DNA of 64,000 nt from Paenibacillus sp. 32352 (GTDB taxonomy: Bacteria; Bacillota; Bacilli; Paenibacillales; NBRC-103111): the NCBI RefSeq assembly GCF_002042965.1, contig NZ_MZNT01000017.1, positions 62,001 to 126,000 on the forward strand. Reading direction: 5' to 3'. Both the position numbers and the translations under genes were made by a program. The notes under the pieces are model-generated. The model searched no databases. It was not told the origin of the DNA and worked only from the letters and a program-made list of their open reading frames with translations. Below are positions 33,579-41,413 of this stretch, piece by piece (the stretch's first letter is position 1; every line of letters starts with the position of its first letter).

Positions 33579-35027
33579 ATGGTACAAAGAATTAGCGGCT
33601 TTGCATCCGGGATGGATATAGACCAGATTGTAAGTAATATTATGACGGCCAAGCGGGTTCCTCTGGATAAGCTGAAGCAGAAACAGCAGACGTTACAGTG
33701 GCAGAGGGAGAACTTTAGAGATATCAACTTAAAGCTGGTTGAGTTTAGAAAGAAAACGTTTGACAACTCGCTGGCAGGCTCCTTTCAAGCCCAAAAATCT
33801 ACGGTAACCGGCGATACCAATGCCGTTACGGCTAAAGCAAGCAGCCAGGCTACATCCGGGAGTGTGAGCATCGAGGTTACAGAATTGGCCAAGACGGCGT
33901 CCGTTTCAAGTACTAACGCTTTGCTGGATACTAGCAGCAACAAACCCTATTCAGCTTCAACCACATTAACGGCTGCAGGTATTAGCGGGACTAAAATTAC
34001 TATAAATGGATCTGAAATCAAGTTTGATACAGATGAGACGATAGGATCGTTGGTTACAAAAATAAATCAAAATAAGGCTGCCAACGCGAGCGCATATTAT
34101 GACGAGGTTACGGGGAAATTATCCATCACCTCTAAGGTTTCCGGGAAAATCAATGGGGATGGAAAGATTGCCATTGGTGGTGATGGGAACTTTTCTGCGA
34201 AATTCGACCTCACCAATGTTACCGTCGGTGACGACGCCAAGCTTAAAATCAATGGAATTGAAACGACACGTCCTACCAACAGCTTTAATGTTAACGGAAT
34301 TGATATTACGCTCAACGCTAAAACAACCAGTCCGTCTGTCATTACAACAGCGGTAGATACCGATCAGGTTATCGAGAAGATTAAGTCCTTTATCTCCGAC
34401 TATAACGATTTGTTGTCAACCTTAAACACAAAAGTGAAGGAAAAGCATGACAGGAACTTTACGCCACTAACGGATGATCAGAAAAAGGCCATGAAGGATG
34501 ATGAGGTCGAGAAGTGGGAGGAAAAGGCGAAGACGGGCTTGCTGTATAATGACAGCATATTAAATGACGCTATTTCCAAACTGCGGTCCAACATATCCTC
34601 CGTAGTCATGGTTAATGGTGAGAAAGCGATATTGGATCAAATAGGCATTACGACGGGGCAATGGTTCGAAGGCGGCAAACTGATTTTGAAGGACGAGTCC
34701 AAGCTTAGAGAAGCCATTGAAAAGGAACCGGATAAAGTAGCGGCATTAATTACGAGCAAAAATAAAGGCATGTATGACGACCTTAAGAAAACGCTGGATT
34801 CACTTACTGAAAGAGCAGGTACCTCCTTCGTTGCTACGTCCAAGGATGCGGTATTGAAAGAAGAGAGCACGATCGGGCGGCAGCTGAAAAGGTTGAACAA
34901 CGATATCTTGAACCAAACCAGACTATTGAATGATATGGAAACAAGGTATTATAAACAGTTTACGGCTATGGAAACCGCTATGAATAAATTTCAATCCCAG
35001 TCGTCTTCGTTTTCCAGCTTTGGTTAA
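33579..35027 (+). CDS. fliD: Flagellar filament cap protein FliD
   Basis: A 482-aa cap protein (HAP2) that folds flagellin at the growing tip. The N-terminal FliD block QRISGFASGMDIDQIVSNIM, followed by LDKLKQKQQTLQWQRE, and the C-terminal helices (LNQTRLLNDMETRYYKQFTA with METAMNKFQSQSSSFSS) are diagnostic. GTGGAGGTG precedes ATG 33579, 18 nt after flaG. Confidence 0.97.
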   Translation: MVQRISGFASGMDIDQIVSNIMTAKRVPLDKLKQKQQTLQWQRENFRDINLKLVEFRKKTFDNSLAGSFQAQKSTVTGDTNAVTAKASSQATSGSVSIEVTELAKTASVSSTNALLDTSSNKPYSASTTLTAAGISGTKITINGSEIKFDTDETIGSLVTKINQNKAANASAYYDEVTGKLSITSKVSGKINGDGKIAIGGDGNFSAKFDLTNVTVGDDAKLKINGIETTRPTNSFNVNGIDITLNAKTTSPSVITTAVDTDQVIEKIKSFISDYNDLLSTLNTKVKEKHDRNFTPLTDDQKKAMKDDEVEKWEEKAKTGLLYNDSILNDAISKLRSNISSVVMVNGEKAILDQIGITTGQWFEGGKLILKDESKLREAIEKEPDKVAALITSKNKGMYDDLKKTLDSLTERAGTSFVATSKDAVLKEESTIGRQLKRLNNDILNQTRLLNDMETRYYKQFTAMETAMNKFQSQSSSFSSFG

Positions 35028-35051
35028 GAGAATAAGTAAGAGGTGAACCCA

Positions 35052-35447
35052 ATGATCCAAACGCCATTCAATAAATATCGGGAGACTTCTGTCCAAACTA
35101 TGACTCCTGCCCAGCTCTTAATTATGTTGTACGATGGAGCCATTCGTTTCGCCAAAAAGGGAGTCGAAGCCGTTAAACAGAAAAACTATCAAGAGGCTAA
35201 CAACAGTTTTATTAGGGTCCAGGAAATTATAAATGAATTGGTGGCATCTCTTGATCATTCCTATCCTATTTCGAAAGATCTGCTGCACTTATATGATTAT
35301 TTCCTCCGGAAAATGATTGAAGCTAACATCAAGAAAGATATTCAGCCTGCCTTGGAGGTTATAGATCATCTAGTAGAGCTTAAGGAAACGTGGATTCAGG
35401 CCTCGAAGCTTAGTGCATCCTCAGGGTCTGTGCGCAGCCATGGATAA
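35052..35447 (+). CDS. fliS: Flagellin chaperone FliS
   Basis: A 131-aa helical chaperone that keeps flagellin unfolded for export and takes part in the FliW-CsrA circuit. It contains YRETSVQTMTPAQLLIMLYD and GAIRFAKKGVEAVKQKNY, standard FliS features. ATG 35052 is preferred to the GTG at 35043, which is inside the AGGTGA ribosome site. The last 8 nt overlap the start of fliT. Confidence 0.95.
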   Translation: MIQTPFNKYRETSVQTMTPAQLLIMLYDGAIRFAKKGVEAVKQKNYQEANNSFIRVQEIINELVASLDHSYPISKDLLHLYDYFLRKMIEANIKKDIQPALEVIDHLVELKETWIQASKLSASSGSVRSHG

Positions 35448-35778
35448 TAGCCTAGACGAGCTGCTGCAGCTTACCCACCAACTGGCTTCCAGACTGGAAA
35501 CGGCAGACTACGAGGAAATGGTTGAATTTGTGGATACGCGGGAAGAGCTTGTACAAAACATCCGGCAGCAATATGAGCAGCATCATTTCGATAAAGCATA
35601 TCTGGAGTCCGCACGGGCATCCATCCTCAGCTACGATACTCTGATTCTTCGCCGAATGCAGCAATTAAAGGATGAAGCCTCAGGGAATCTGAATAGAATG
35701 ACCGCGGCCAAGCAGCAAAAATCGAGTTATGAAGCGAAGTATGCTCCGGAAAGCTTGTTTTTTGATAAAAAAAAATAG
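35440..35778 (+). CDS. fliT: FliT-like flagellar chaperone
   Basis: A 112-aa helical protein (MDNSLDELLQLTHQLASRLE, LETADYEEMVEFVDTREELV) at the position occupied by fliT in Bacillus. FliT proteins are short four-helix chaperones for FliD. Sequence identity is low in this family, so the call rests on length, helix pattern and position. ATG 35440 overlaps the fliS stop by 8 nt; the ribosome site is weak, which suggests translation by coupling. Confidence 0.8.
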   Translation: MDNSLDELLQLTHQLASRLETADYEEMVEFVDTREELVQNIRQQYEQHHFDKAYLESARASILSYDTLILRRMQQLKDEASGNLNRMTAAKQQKSSYEAKYAPESLFFDKKK

Positions 35779-35792
35779 AGGAAGCTCCTTTC

Positions 35793-35830
35793 AAAACAAC
35801 CTTCTGCCCCAAGCGAGGGTTGTTTGTTTT
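35793..35830 (+). terminator. Terminator after fliT
   Basis: AAACAACC (35794-35801) pairs with GGTTGTTT (35818-35825), followed by GTTTT. Confidence 0.85.
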
Positions 35831-35897
35831 ATATCTGAAGAAAAAAATCGGCAATCCCAGGCATGTGTACAAGCTTATTTTATATATCCACCATCCC

Positions 35898-35927
35898 TGT
35901 GGATAATGTGCATAACTTTGTGTATAA
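35898..35927 (-). promoter_or_regulatory. Cluster of three DnaA boxes
   Basis: Read on the minus strand, three 9-mers match TTATNCACA exactly: TTATCCACA (35898-35906, the perfect consensus), TTATGCACA (35907-35915) and TTATACACA (35919-35927). All have the same orientation; two are directly adjacent and the third is 3 nt away. They sit in a gene-free pocket between the fliT terminator and a second hairpin at 35945. A weaker, inverted half (ATATCCACC) lies at 35884-35892. DnaA-box clusters away from the origin are known in B. subtilis and E. coli; the function here is inferred. Confidence 0.7.
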
Positions 35928-35944
35928 CTTTATAGAAAATGTCG

Positions 35945-35974
35945 AAAAACCGCGTAATGATGCGGTTTTTCTTT
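35945..35974 (+). terminator. Second terminator hairpin, no gene directly upstream
   Basis: AAAAACCGC (35945-35953) pairs with GCGGTTTTT (35962-35970), followed by CTTT. It is A/T-symmetric and could work on both strands. It separates the DnaA-box pocket from the cold-shock gene. Confidence 0.75.
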
Positions 35975-36044
35975 GTGAATACTTTATTCACCTCATGTTA
36001 ATACGTGAATTTTCAAAATATTTTGCTAAAAGCCGTGGATATAA

Positions 36045-36095
36045 TTGACATCCGTGGAGAGGGGATGCTATATTCGATTTGTGGGCATGCCCACA
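36045..36095 (+). promoter_or_regulatory. Promoter of the cold-shock gene with a palindrome at the start site
   Basis: TTGACA (36045-36050), 18-nt spacer, TATATT (36069-36074). A perfect 16-bp palindrome, TGTGGGCATGCCCACA, occupies 36080-36095, exactly where the transcript should begin. It may be an operator or a 5' RNA hairpin. Confidence 0.75.
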
Positions 36096-36124
36096 GTTAT
36101 TTGATAATGAAGGGAATGTTTTAC

Positions 36125-36322
36125 ATGCAAGGTAAAGTAAAATGGTTTAACGCAGAAAAAGGATACGGTTTCATCGAGCGCGAAGACGGCGGAGACGTAT
36201 TTGTTCACTTCTCGGCAATTCAATCCGAAGGATTCAAAACGCTGGAAGAAGGTCAAGCGGTTGAATTCGATATTGTGGAAGGCGCTCGCGGACCACAAGC
36301 AGCTAACGTTATCAAACTATAA
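36125..36322 (+). CDS. Cold-shock protein (CspA/CspB family)
   Basis: A 65-aa single cold-shock domain, a nucleic-acid chaperone that melts RNA structure. It starts MQGKVKWFNAEKGYGFIERE and shows RNP-1 (KGYGFIE) and RNP-2 (VFVHF) intact. ATG 36125 follows AAGGGA (36110-36115) by 9 nt; earlier in-frame starts lie within the structured leader. It has its own promoter and terminator. A cold-shock gene inside the fliT-hpf interval is not part of the B. subtilis order. Confidence 0.95.
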   Translation: MQGKVKWFNAEKGYGFIEREDGGDVFVHFSAIQSEGFKTLEEGQAVEFDIVEGARGPQAANVIKL

Positions 36323-36375
36323 TCATCCGGCTTCAATGCCCTAGTATAGATGGTTATTCGATACAATTAGCAGCG

Positions 36376-36409
36376 ACAACACCCTGGAATAGATCCGGGG
36401 TGTTTTTTT
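36376..36409 (+). terminator. Terminator after the cold-shock gene
   Basis: AACACCCTGG pairs with CCGGGGTGTT around AATAGAT and is followed by seven T residues. The stretch from here to the hpf promoter (about 36410-36629) shows nothing that I can support as a gene. Confidence 0.9.
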
Positions 36410-36629
36410 ATCTTTCGGGTCTCCACGCAAAGGCCTAAATCAGCTTCGAGATGAAGCATCCTTTATAAGGTTATTATATTTTTGTTAAGCTTTATGGAAG
36501 CAGAGGCACTTCCAGGAGCCCTATCATCCCGCGGAAAGCGAGCGATCTTCTCTTAAAACGCTGATTCTATGCGCTTTGTCACATCGTCACTAAATTGTTA
36601 GAATATTTTGAAAAATTGTCGATAAGTAT

Positions 36630-36667
36630 GAAGGATTTTTGAAGGTGCCTATAGAATATAGTATAAT
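36630..36667 (+). promoter_or_regulatory. Overlapping sigma-H and sigma-A promoters of hpf
   Basis: Sigma-H type: GAAGGATTT (36630-36638), 12 nt, ATAGAAT (36651-36657), a full match to RnAGGAwWW-N11/12-RnnGAAT. Sigma-A type: TTGAAG (36639-36644), 17 nt, TATAAT (36662-36667). Sigma-H control of hpf (yvyD) is known in B. subtilis. Confidence 0.75.
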
Positions 36668-36693
36668 AGGTACATGAAAGGAGGAGAAGTACA

Positions 36694-37236
36694 ATGAAAT
36701 TCAACATTCGCGGTGAACGTATTGAGGTTACTGAGGCACTTAAAGAGTATGTTGAGAAAAAGCTTAGCAAGCTGGAAAGGTACTTTGAAACTCCCCCTAT
36801 GACTGAAGTGCATGTCACACTGAGTGTAGTCAAAGGATTACAAGCAGTCGAGGTGACGATCCCGCTGACAGGTGTCATGCTGCGGGCCGAGGAAAAGAGC
36901 AACGATATGTACGCTTCCATCGATATGGTGATCGATAAGCTGGAGCGGCAAATCCGTAAGCACAAAACAAAGGTGAATCGTAAAATCCGCCAAGAGGGCG
37001 GCATGAGGGATATATTGAGAGTGGATTCCCCTGCACAGTATGAAGATGAGGATGAATATGAACTGGTTAGGACCAAGCAGTTTATGCTTAAGCCGATGGA
37101 CATTGATGAAGCTATCCTGCAAATGAATATGGTTGGTCATAGCTTTTTCGTTTTTGCCAATTCCAATACAGAGCAAGTGAATGTGGTATATAAACGCAAT
37201 GACGGCAAATACGGCTTGATTGAACCGGCCAGATAA
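36694..37236 (+). CDS. hpf: Long-form ribosome hibernation promoting factor
   Basis: A 180-aa protein that dimerises ribosomes into inactive 100S particles in stationary phase. The N-terminal S30AE domain (~1-100: MKFNIRGERIEVTEALKEYV, and MYASIDMVIDKLERQIRKHK) is joined by an acidic linker to the C-terminal dimerisation domain (~120-180: RTKQFMLKPMDIDEAILQMN, VGHSFFVFANSNT). Both domains are present, which defines the long form. AAGGAGGAG precedes ATG 36694. The promoter combines sigma-H and sigma-A elements. Confidence 0.97.
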   Translation: MKFNIRGERIEVTEALKEYVEKKLSKLERYFETPPMTEVHVTLSVVKGLQAVEVTIPLTGVMLRAEEKSNDMYASIDMVIDKLERQIRKHKTKVNRKIRQEGGMRDILRVDSPAQYEDEDEYELVRTKQFMLKPMDIDEAILQMNMVGHSFFVFANSNTEQVNVVYKRNDGKYGLIEPAR

Positions 37237-37252
37237 TGGATGCGAAATTCGG

Positions 37253-37279
37253 GAGCTTGCCTGACAGGGCAGGCTCTTT
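37253..37279 (+). terminator. Weak terminator-like hairpin after hpf
   Basis: GAGCTTGCC pairs with GGCAGGCTC (one G-U), followed by only TTT. Termination is probably partial. Confidence 0.5.
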
Positions 37280-37334
37280 AGCGTTTATTGAAGAAACTAT
37301 TGACAGAAGATAATAAAAGGATACCCCGCAATTC

Positions 37335-37363
37335 TTGCGACTTGTGTCGCAAACTGCTACAAT
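37335..37363 (+). promoter_or_regulatory. secA promoter overlapped by an inverted repeat
   Basis: TTGCGA (37335-37340), 17-nt spacer, TACAAT (37358-37363). TTGCGAC-TTGT-GTCGCAA (37335-37352) is a perfect 7-bp inverted repeat that covers the -35 element and most of the spacer, a natural operator position. Confidence 0.6.
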
Positions 37364-37400
37364 TTAAGGCAAACCGTTCTAAAAAAAGGGAGATGGGCCC

Positions 37401-39914
37401 ATGCTAGGACTCGTTAAGAAAATATTCGGCGATTCAAATGAGCGTGAAGTGAAGCGGCTGTGGAAAACGGTCGAAGCAATTAATGAATTGGAACCCTCAA
37501 TGGAGGGGTTGTCCGATGAGGAGCTTAGACATAAAACTGTAGAATTCCGCGAACGTCTGGAGCAGGGCGAGGATTTGGACGATCTGCTTCCTGAAGCCTT
37601 TGCTGTTGTGCGTGAAGCTTCCAAGCGCGTGCTTGGTAAACGTCATTATGATGTTCAGTTAATCGGCGGTATGGTGCTTCATGAGGGCCGTATTGCGGAA
37701 ATGAGGACCGGGGAAGGGAAGACACTGGTTGGAACCCTGCCGGTATATTTGAATGCTTTATTAGGCAAAGGTGTTCACGTAGTTACCGTCAACGATTACC
37801 TGGCTCAACGTGACAGTGCAGAGATGGGAAGAGTGTATGAATTTCTCGGCATGACTGTCGGCGTAAACTTGAATTCACTAGAGCATGGCCAGAAGCAGGC
37901 TGCTTACGCTTGTGATATCACTTATGGAACGAACAATGAGTTCGGCTTTGACTACTTGCGTGACAACATGGTCGTATACAAAGAACAGATGGTACAGCGT
38001 CCGCTTTATTTCGCGGTAATTGACGAAGTGGACTCCATTCTGGTCGATGAAGCGAGAACGCCGCTCATTATTTCCGGACAAGCAGCTAAATCGACAGATT
38101 TGTATTACATGGCGGATCGTTTCGTAAGTAAGCTGAAGGAAGAAGAAGATTATATCGTAGATATTAAAATGCGCTCCGTATCCTTGACGGAGACCGGTGT
38201 GGCGAAAGCGGAAGAAGCGTTCGGCATCGAAAACCTGTTCGATCACGCGAACGTTACTTTGAACCATCACATTACTCAGGCCTTGAAAGCTCATGTCATT
38301 ATGAAGCGGGACGTAGACTATGTCGTTCAAGATAACGAGGTTGTTATCGTAGACGAATTCACAGGGCGCTTAATGACAGGCCGCCGTTACAGCGAAGGCT
38401 TGCACCAGGCGATTGAAGCCAAAGAGCAGCTGCAGGTGCAAAATGAATCCATGACACTTGCCACGATTACATTCCAGAACTATTTCCGGATGTACCGCAA
38501 GCTGTCGGGGATGACGGGTACGGCGAAGACAGAGGAAGAAGAATTTAAGAAGATTTACGGCTTGGAGGTTATCGTCGTACCGACGAACCGCCCAATGATC
38601 CGTCAGGATCTTCCGGATGTCGTGTATAAATCTGTGAACAGCAAATTCCGGGCCGTTGTGGAGGAAATTGTGAAACGTCATCAGACCAAGCAGCCGGTGC
38701 TGGTCGGTACGGTTTCCATTGAGAACTCCGAGCGTTTGTCTGAAATGCTGAAGAGAAAAGGAATTCCACACAAGGTTCTGAATGCGAAATACCATGCGGA
38801 GGAAGCGGAGATCGTATCCCGTGCAGGACAGCCGGGTGCGGTAACCATCGCCACTAACATGGCGGGACGCGGAACCGACATTATGTTGGGTGAAGGTGTT
38901 CACGATGTTGGCGGTCTGCATATTATAGGTACAGAGCGCCATGAGAGCCGCCGGATCGATAACCAGCTCCGCGGCCGTGCCGGTCGTCAAGGGGACCCAG
39001 GCTCCTCACAGTTCTACTTGTCTATGGAGGATGATTTGATGCGCCGTTTTGGTGCGGAAAACATCATGGGCATGATGGATCGCCTTGGCTTCGAGGAAGA
39101 TCAGCCGATCGAGAGCAAGCTGATCACCAAGGCCGTGGAATCTGCTCAGAAGCGGGTTGAGGGCAACAACTTTGACGTGCGTAAAGTCGTTCTTCAGTAT
39201 GACGATGTGATGAACCAGCAGCGTGAAATTATTTACAAGCAGCGCCGCGAGGTGCTGGAATCGGAAAACATCCGCGATATTACCATCGGGATGCTGATGC
39301 CTGTCGTAGAGCGTCTTGTTGAAGCCCACTGTCCTGCGGATCTGGTTCCAGAGGAATGGGATCTACAAGCGATCGTCGATTATGCTAACGGCACCTTCCT
39401 TCATGAAGGCCAGTTAACAGCCGAAGAGCTGTGGGGCAAGGAGAAGGAAGAAATCACTGAGTACATGAAGGATCTTGTGATGCGTCTTTACGAAGAGCGC
39501 GAGCAGGCGATCGGCGAACCGATTATGCGCGAGCTCGAGAAGGTTATCGTACTGCGTGCGGTCGATTCCAAATGGATGGATCACATTGATGCGATGGATC
39601 AGCTCCGTCAAGGTATCCACTTGCGTGCTTACGGCGGTACAGATCCGCTTCGTGAATACCAATTTGAGGGCTTTGAGATGTTCCAGGAGATGATTCAAAG
39701 CATTCAAGAGGAAGTAGCTACGTATATTATGAAAGCCCACGTAGAAACGAACCTCGAGCGTCAGCCGGTGGTCGAAGCGGAAGCAATGAGCTCCAACGGA
39801 GAGCCGGCTCCGAAGAAGCCTGTCGTTAACAACGACGAGGATAGAGTAGGTCGTAACGATCTGTGTCCTTGCGGCAGCGGCAAAAAATATAAGCAATGCC
39901 ATGGCGTTCAGTAA
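37401..39914 (+). CDS. secA: Preprotein translocase ATPase SecA
   Basis: An 837-aa motor of the Sec export pathway, required for S-layer and other exported proteins of this cell. Visible: NBD1 Walker A MRTGEGKTLVGTLPVYLNAL near residue 100, Walker B VIDEVDSILVDEARTPLIIS (~206), the preprotein cross-linking region, NBD2 motifs TNMAGRGTDIMLGEG and RRIDNQLRGRAGRQGDPGSS, and the C-terminal zinc tail CPCGSGKKYKQCH. Length is normal. AAGGGAG precedes ATG 37401. Located between hpf and prfB as in B. subtilis. Confidence 0.99.
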   Translation: MLGLVKKIFGDSNEREVKRLWKTVEAINELEPSMEGLSDEELRHKTVEFRERLEQGEDLDDLLPEAFAVVREASKRVLGKRHYDVQLIGGMVLHEGRIAEMRTGEGKTLVGTLPVYLNALLGKGVHVVTVNDYLAQRDSAEMGRVYEFLGMTVGVNLNSLEHGQKQAAYACDITYGTNNEFGFDYLRDNMVVYKEQMVQRPLYFAVIDEVDSILVDEARTPLIISGQAAKSTDLYYMADRFVSKLKEEEDYIVDIKMRSVSLTETGVAKAEEAFGIENLFDHANVTLNHHITQALKAHVIMKRDVDYVVQDNEVVIVDEFTGRLMTGRRYSEGLHQAIEAKEQLQVQNESMTLATITFQNYFRMYRKLSGMTGTAKTEEEEFKKIYGLEVIVVPTNRPMIRQDLPDVVYKSVNSKFRAVVEEIVKRHQTKQPVLVGTVSIENSERLSEMLKRKGIPHKVLNAKYHAEEAEIVSRAGQPGAVTIATNMAGRGTDIMLGEGVHDVGGLHIIGTERHESRRIDNQLRGRAGRQGDPGSSQFYLSMEDDLMRRFGAENIMGMMDRLGFEEDQPIESKLITKAVESAQKRVEGNNFDVRKVVLQYDDVMNQQREIIYKQRREVLESENIRDITIGMLMPVVERLVEAHCPADLVPEEWDLQAIVDYANGTFLHEGQLTAEELWGKEKEEITEYMKDLVMRLYEEREQAIGEPIMRELEKVIVLRAVDSKWMDHIDAMDQLRQGIHLRAYGGTDPLREYQFEGFEMFQEMIQSIQEEVATYIMKAHVETNLERQPVVEAEAMSSNGEPAPKKPVVNNDEDRVGRNDLCPCGSGKKYKQCHGVQ

Positions 39915-39947
39915 GATGAACCGGGTTTAAATAAGGGAAATTTGAAC

Positions 39948-39986
39948 AAAGGGATCGTCGGTATTGTTACCGGCTCCCTTTTTTTG
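39948..39986 (+). terminator. Terminator after secA
   Basis: AAAGGGA...TCGGTA pairs with TACCGG...TCCCTTT around a short loop, followed by seven T residues. Confidence 0.88.
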
Positions 39987-40035
39987 AAGACAACTGGTTA
40001 GACTGCTTGCAGTGAATATGGAGGAGTGACGGATA

Positions 40036-41152
40036 ATGTTGGATCCAGAGGTAAAACAGGATTTACGAGAAACGGCTAAAAGGTTAGCTGAGCTTAGGGG
40101 GTCTCTTTGACTTAGATCTGAAGCTGGAGCAAATCGCGAACTATGAGGAAAAGATGGCGGCTCCCGATTTTTGGGACGATAACGAGCAAGCACAGAAAAT
40201 TATTGCCGAGATGAATGCGATTAAGGGGAGCGTAGATGAATTTCAAGCGCTGTCCTCCGAGTTTGAGGATCTGGAAGTTATGGTCGAGCTGTTGCAGGAG
40301 GACCAGGATGATAGTATGGCTGCCGATATCGAGCAAGGTATCGCCTCCCTGGTAACGAAGCTGGAGAACTTCGAGCTGCAGCTGTTGCTAAGCCAGCCTT
40401 ACGATAAATTGAACGCTATTCTGGAGCTTCATCCTGGAGCCGGAGGCACGGAGTCTCAGGATTGGGCGGAGATGCTGCTGCGCATGTATCGCCGTTGGGC
40501 GGAGAAACGGGACTTCAAGGTTGAGGTGCTGGACTATTTGCCGGGTGATGAAGCGGGAGTAAAAAGCGTAACGCTGTTAATCAAGGGCTATAACGCCTAC
40601 GGTTACTTGAAAGCGGAGAAGGGCGTTCATCGGTTGGTACGGATCTCACCTTTTGACGCTTCGGGCCGGCGCCATACATCGTTTGTATCCTGCGACGTGA
40701 TGCCGGAGATCGACGATGATGTGGAGGTAGAAATCCGCACGGAGGATTTGAAGGTGGATACGTACCGTTCCAGCGGCGCGGGCGGACAGCATATCAATAC
40801 GACGGACTCTGCAGTCCGGATTACCCACATCCCGACCGGTGTCGTTGTAAGCTGCCAAACGGAGCGTTCGCAGATCAAGAACCGGGAGCGCGCCATGAAA
40901 ATGCTGCGTTCCAAGCTGTATGAGAAAAAGATCGAAGAGCAAATGAAGCAGCTTGCCGAGATTCGCGGCGAGGTATCCGATATCGCCTGGGGCAGCCAAA
41001 TTCGTTCCTATGTATTCCATCCATACAGCATGGTCAAGGATCACCGCACATCAGCGGAAACAGGAAACGTCGGGGCCGTTATGGACGGAGACCTCGATAT
41101 GTTTATCGATGCCTACCTGCGTCTGCAAATCAAATCGGATGCGGCCGAATAA
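40036..41152 (+). CDS. prfB: Peptide chain release factor 2 with programmed +1 frameshift
   Basis: RF2, ~371 aa, which releases peptides at UGA and UAA. Translation starts at ATG 40036 (GGAGGAG 9 nt upstream) and meets an in-frame TGA at codon 25 (40108-40110). The context AGG GGG TCT CTT TGA C is the classical RF2 autoregulatory slip site: an internal Shine-Dalgarno-like AGGGGG before CTT. A +1 shift joins 40036-40107 to 40109-41152 and gives a normal-length protein. The SPF stop-recognition motif (ISPFDASGRRHTSF, ~203) and the GGQ loop (SSGAGGQHINTTDS, ~248) are intact. A simple ORF caller would miss the first ~39 residues. Confidence 0.97.
40096..40111 (+). other. prfB: Programmed +1 frameshift site of prfB
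   Basis: AGGGGGTCTCTTTGAC: an AGGGGG ribosome-pausing element, slippery CTT and the in-frame UGA followed by C, the standard arrangement by which low RF2 raises its own synthesis. Confidence 0.95.
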
Positions 41153-41387
41153 TTCGGTGGAGTCTGTTGAAAAACCTGTAAAACTTGAAAAATAGCATCG
41201 GTACCCCGGTGAGGTATCCCCCTCCGGCCACTGTTGTTCCCAGAAAAATTTTGATTATATCGCTTACAGCGGGTATTTTCCGAGAACAAAGGCGGACGCT
41301 ACCGCTCCTACGAGGGATACCCCACCTACCCCCTTTCGCATTTTTCTATATGAATAGGTTTTTCAACAACCTGCACGAATAATTCGG
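41146..41387. repeat. MITE-like palindromic insertion flanked by 12-bp direct repeats
   Basis: CGAATAATTCGG occurs at 41146-41157, including the prfB stop, and again at 41376-41387. Between the copies lie 218 bp. This segment has 13-bp inverted ends (TGTTGAAAAACCT at 41165-41177, AGGTTTTTCAACA at 41356-41368), and each end is 7 nt from its direct repeat. Further inside, GGTGAGGTATCCC pairs with GGGATACCCCACC (12 of 13), and GTTCCCAGAAAAA partly pairs with the ATTTTCCGAGAAC region, so the whole unit could fold into one imperfect hairpin. It encodes no protein. It may also end the prfB transcript. A short look-alike of the end (TCTGTTGGAAAAA) follows the stop codon of the protease gene near 59040. 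Confidence 0.65.
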
Positions 41388-41413
41388 CGTTTTATAAATA
41401 AAAACATGGAAGC

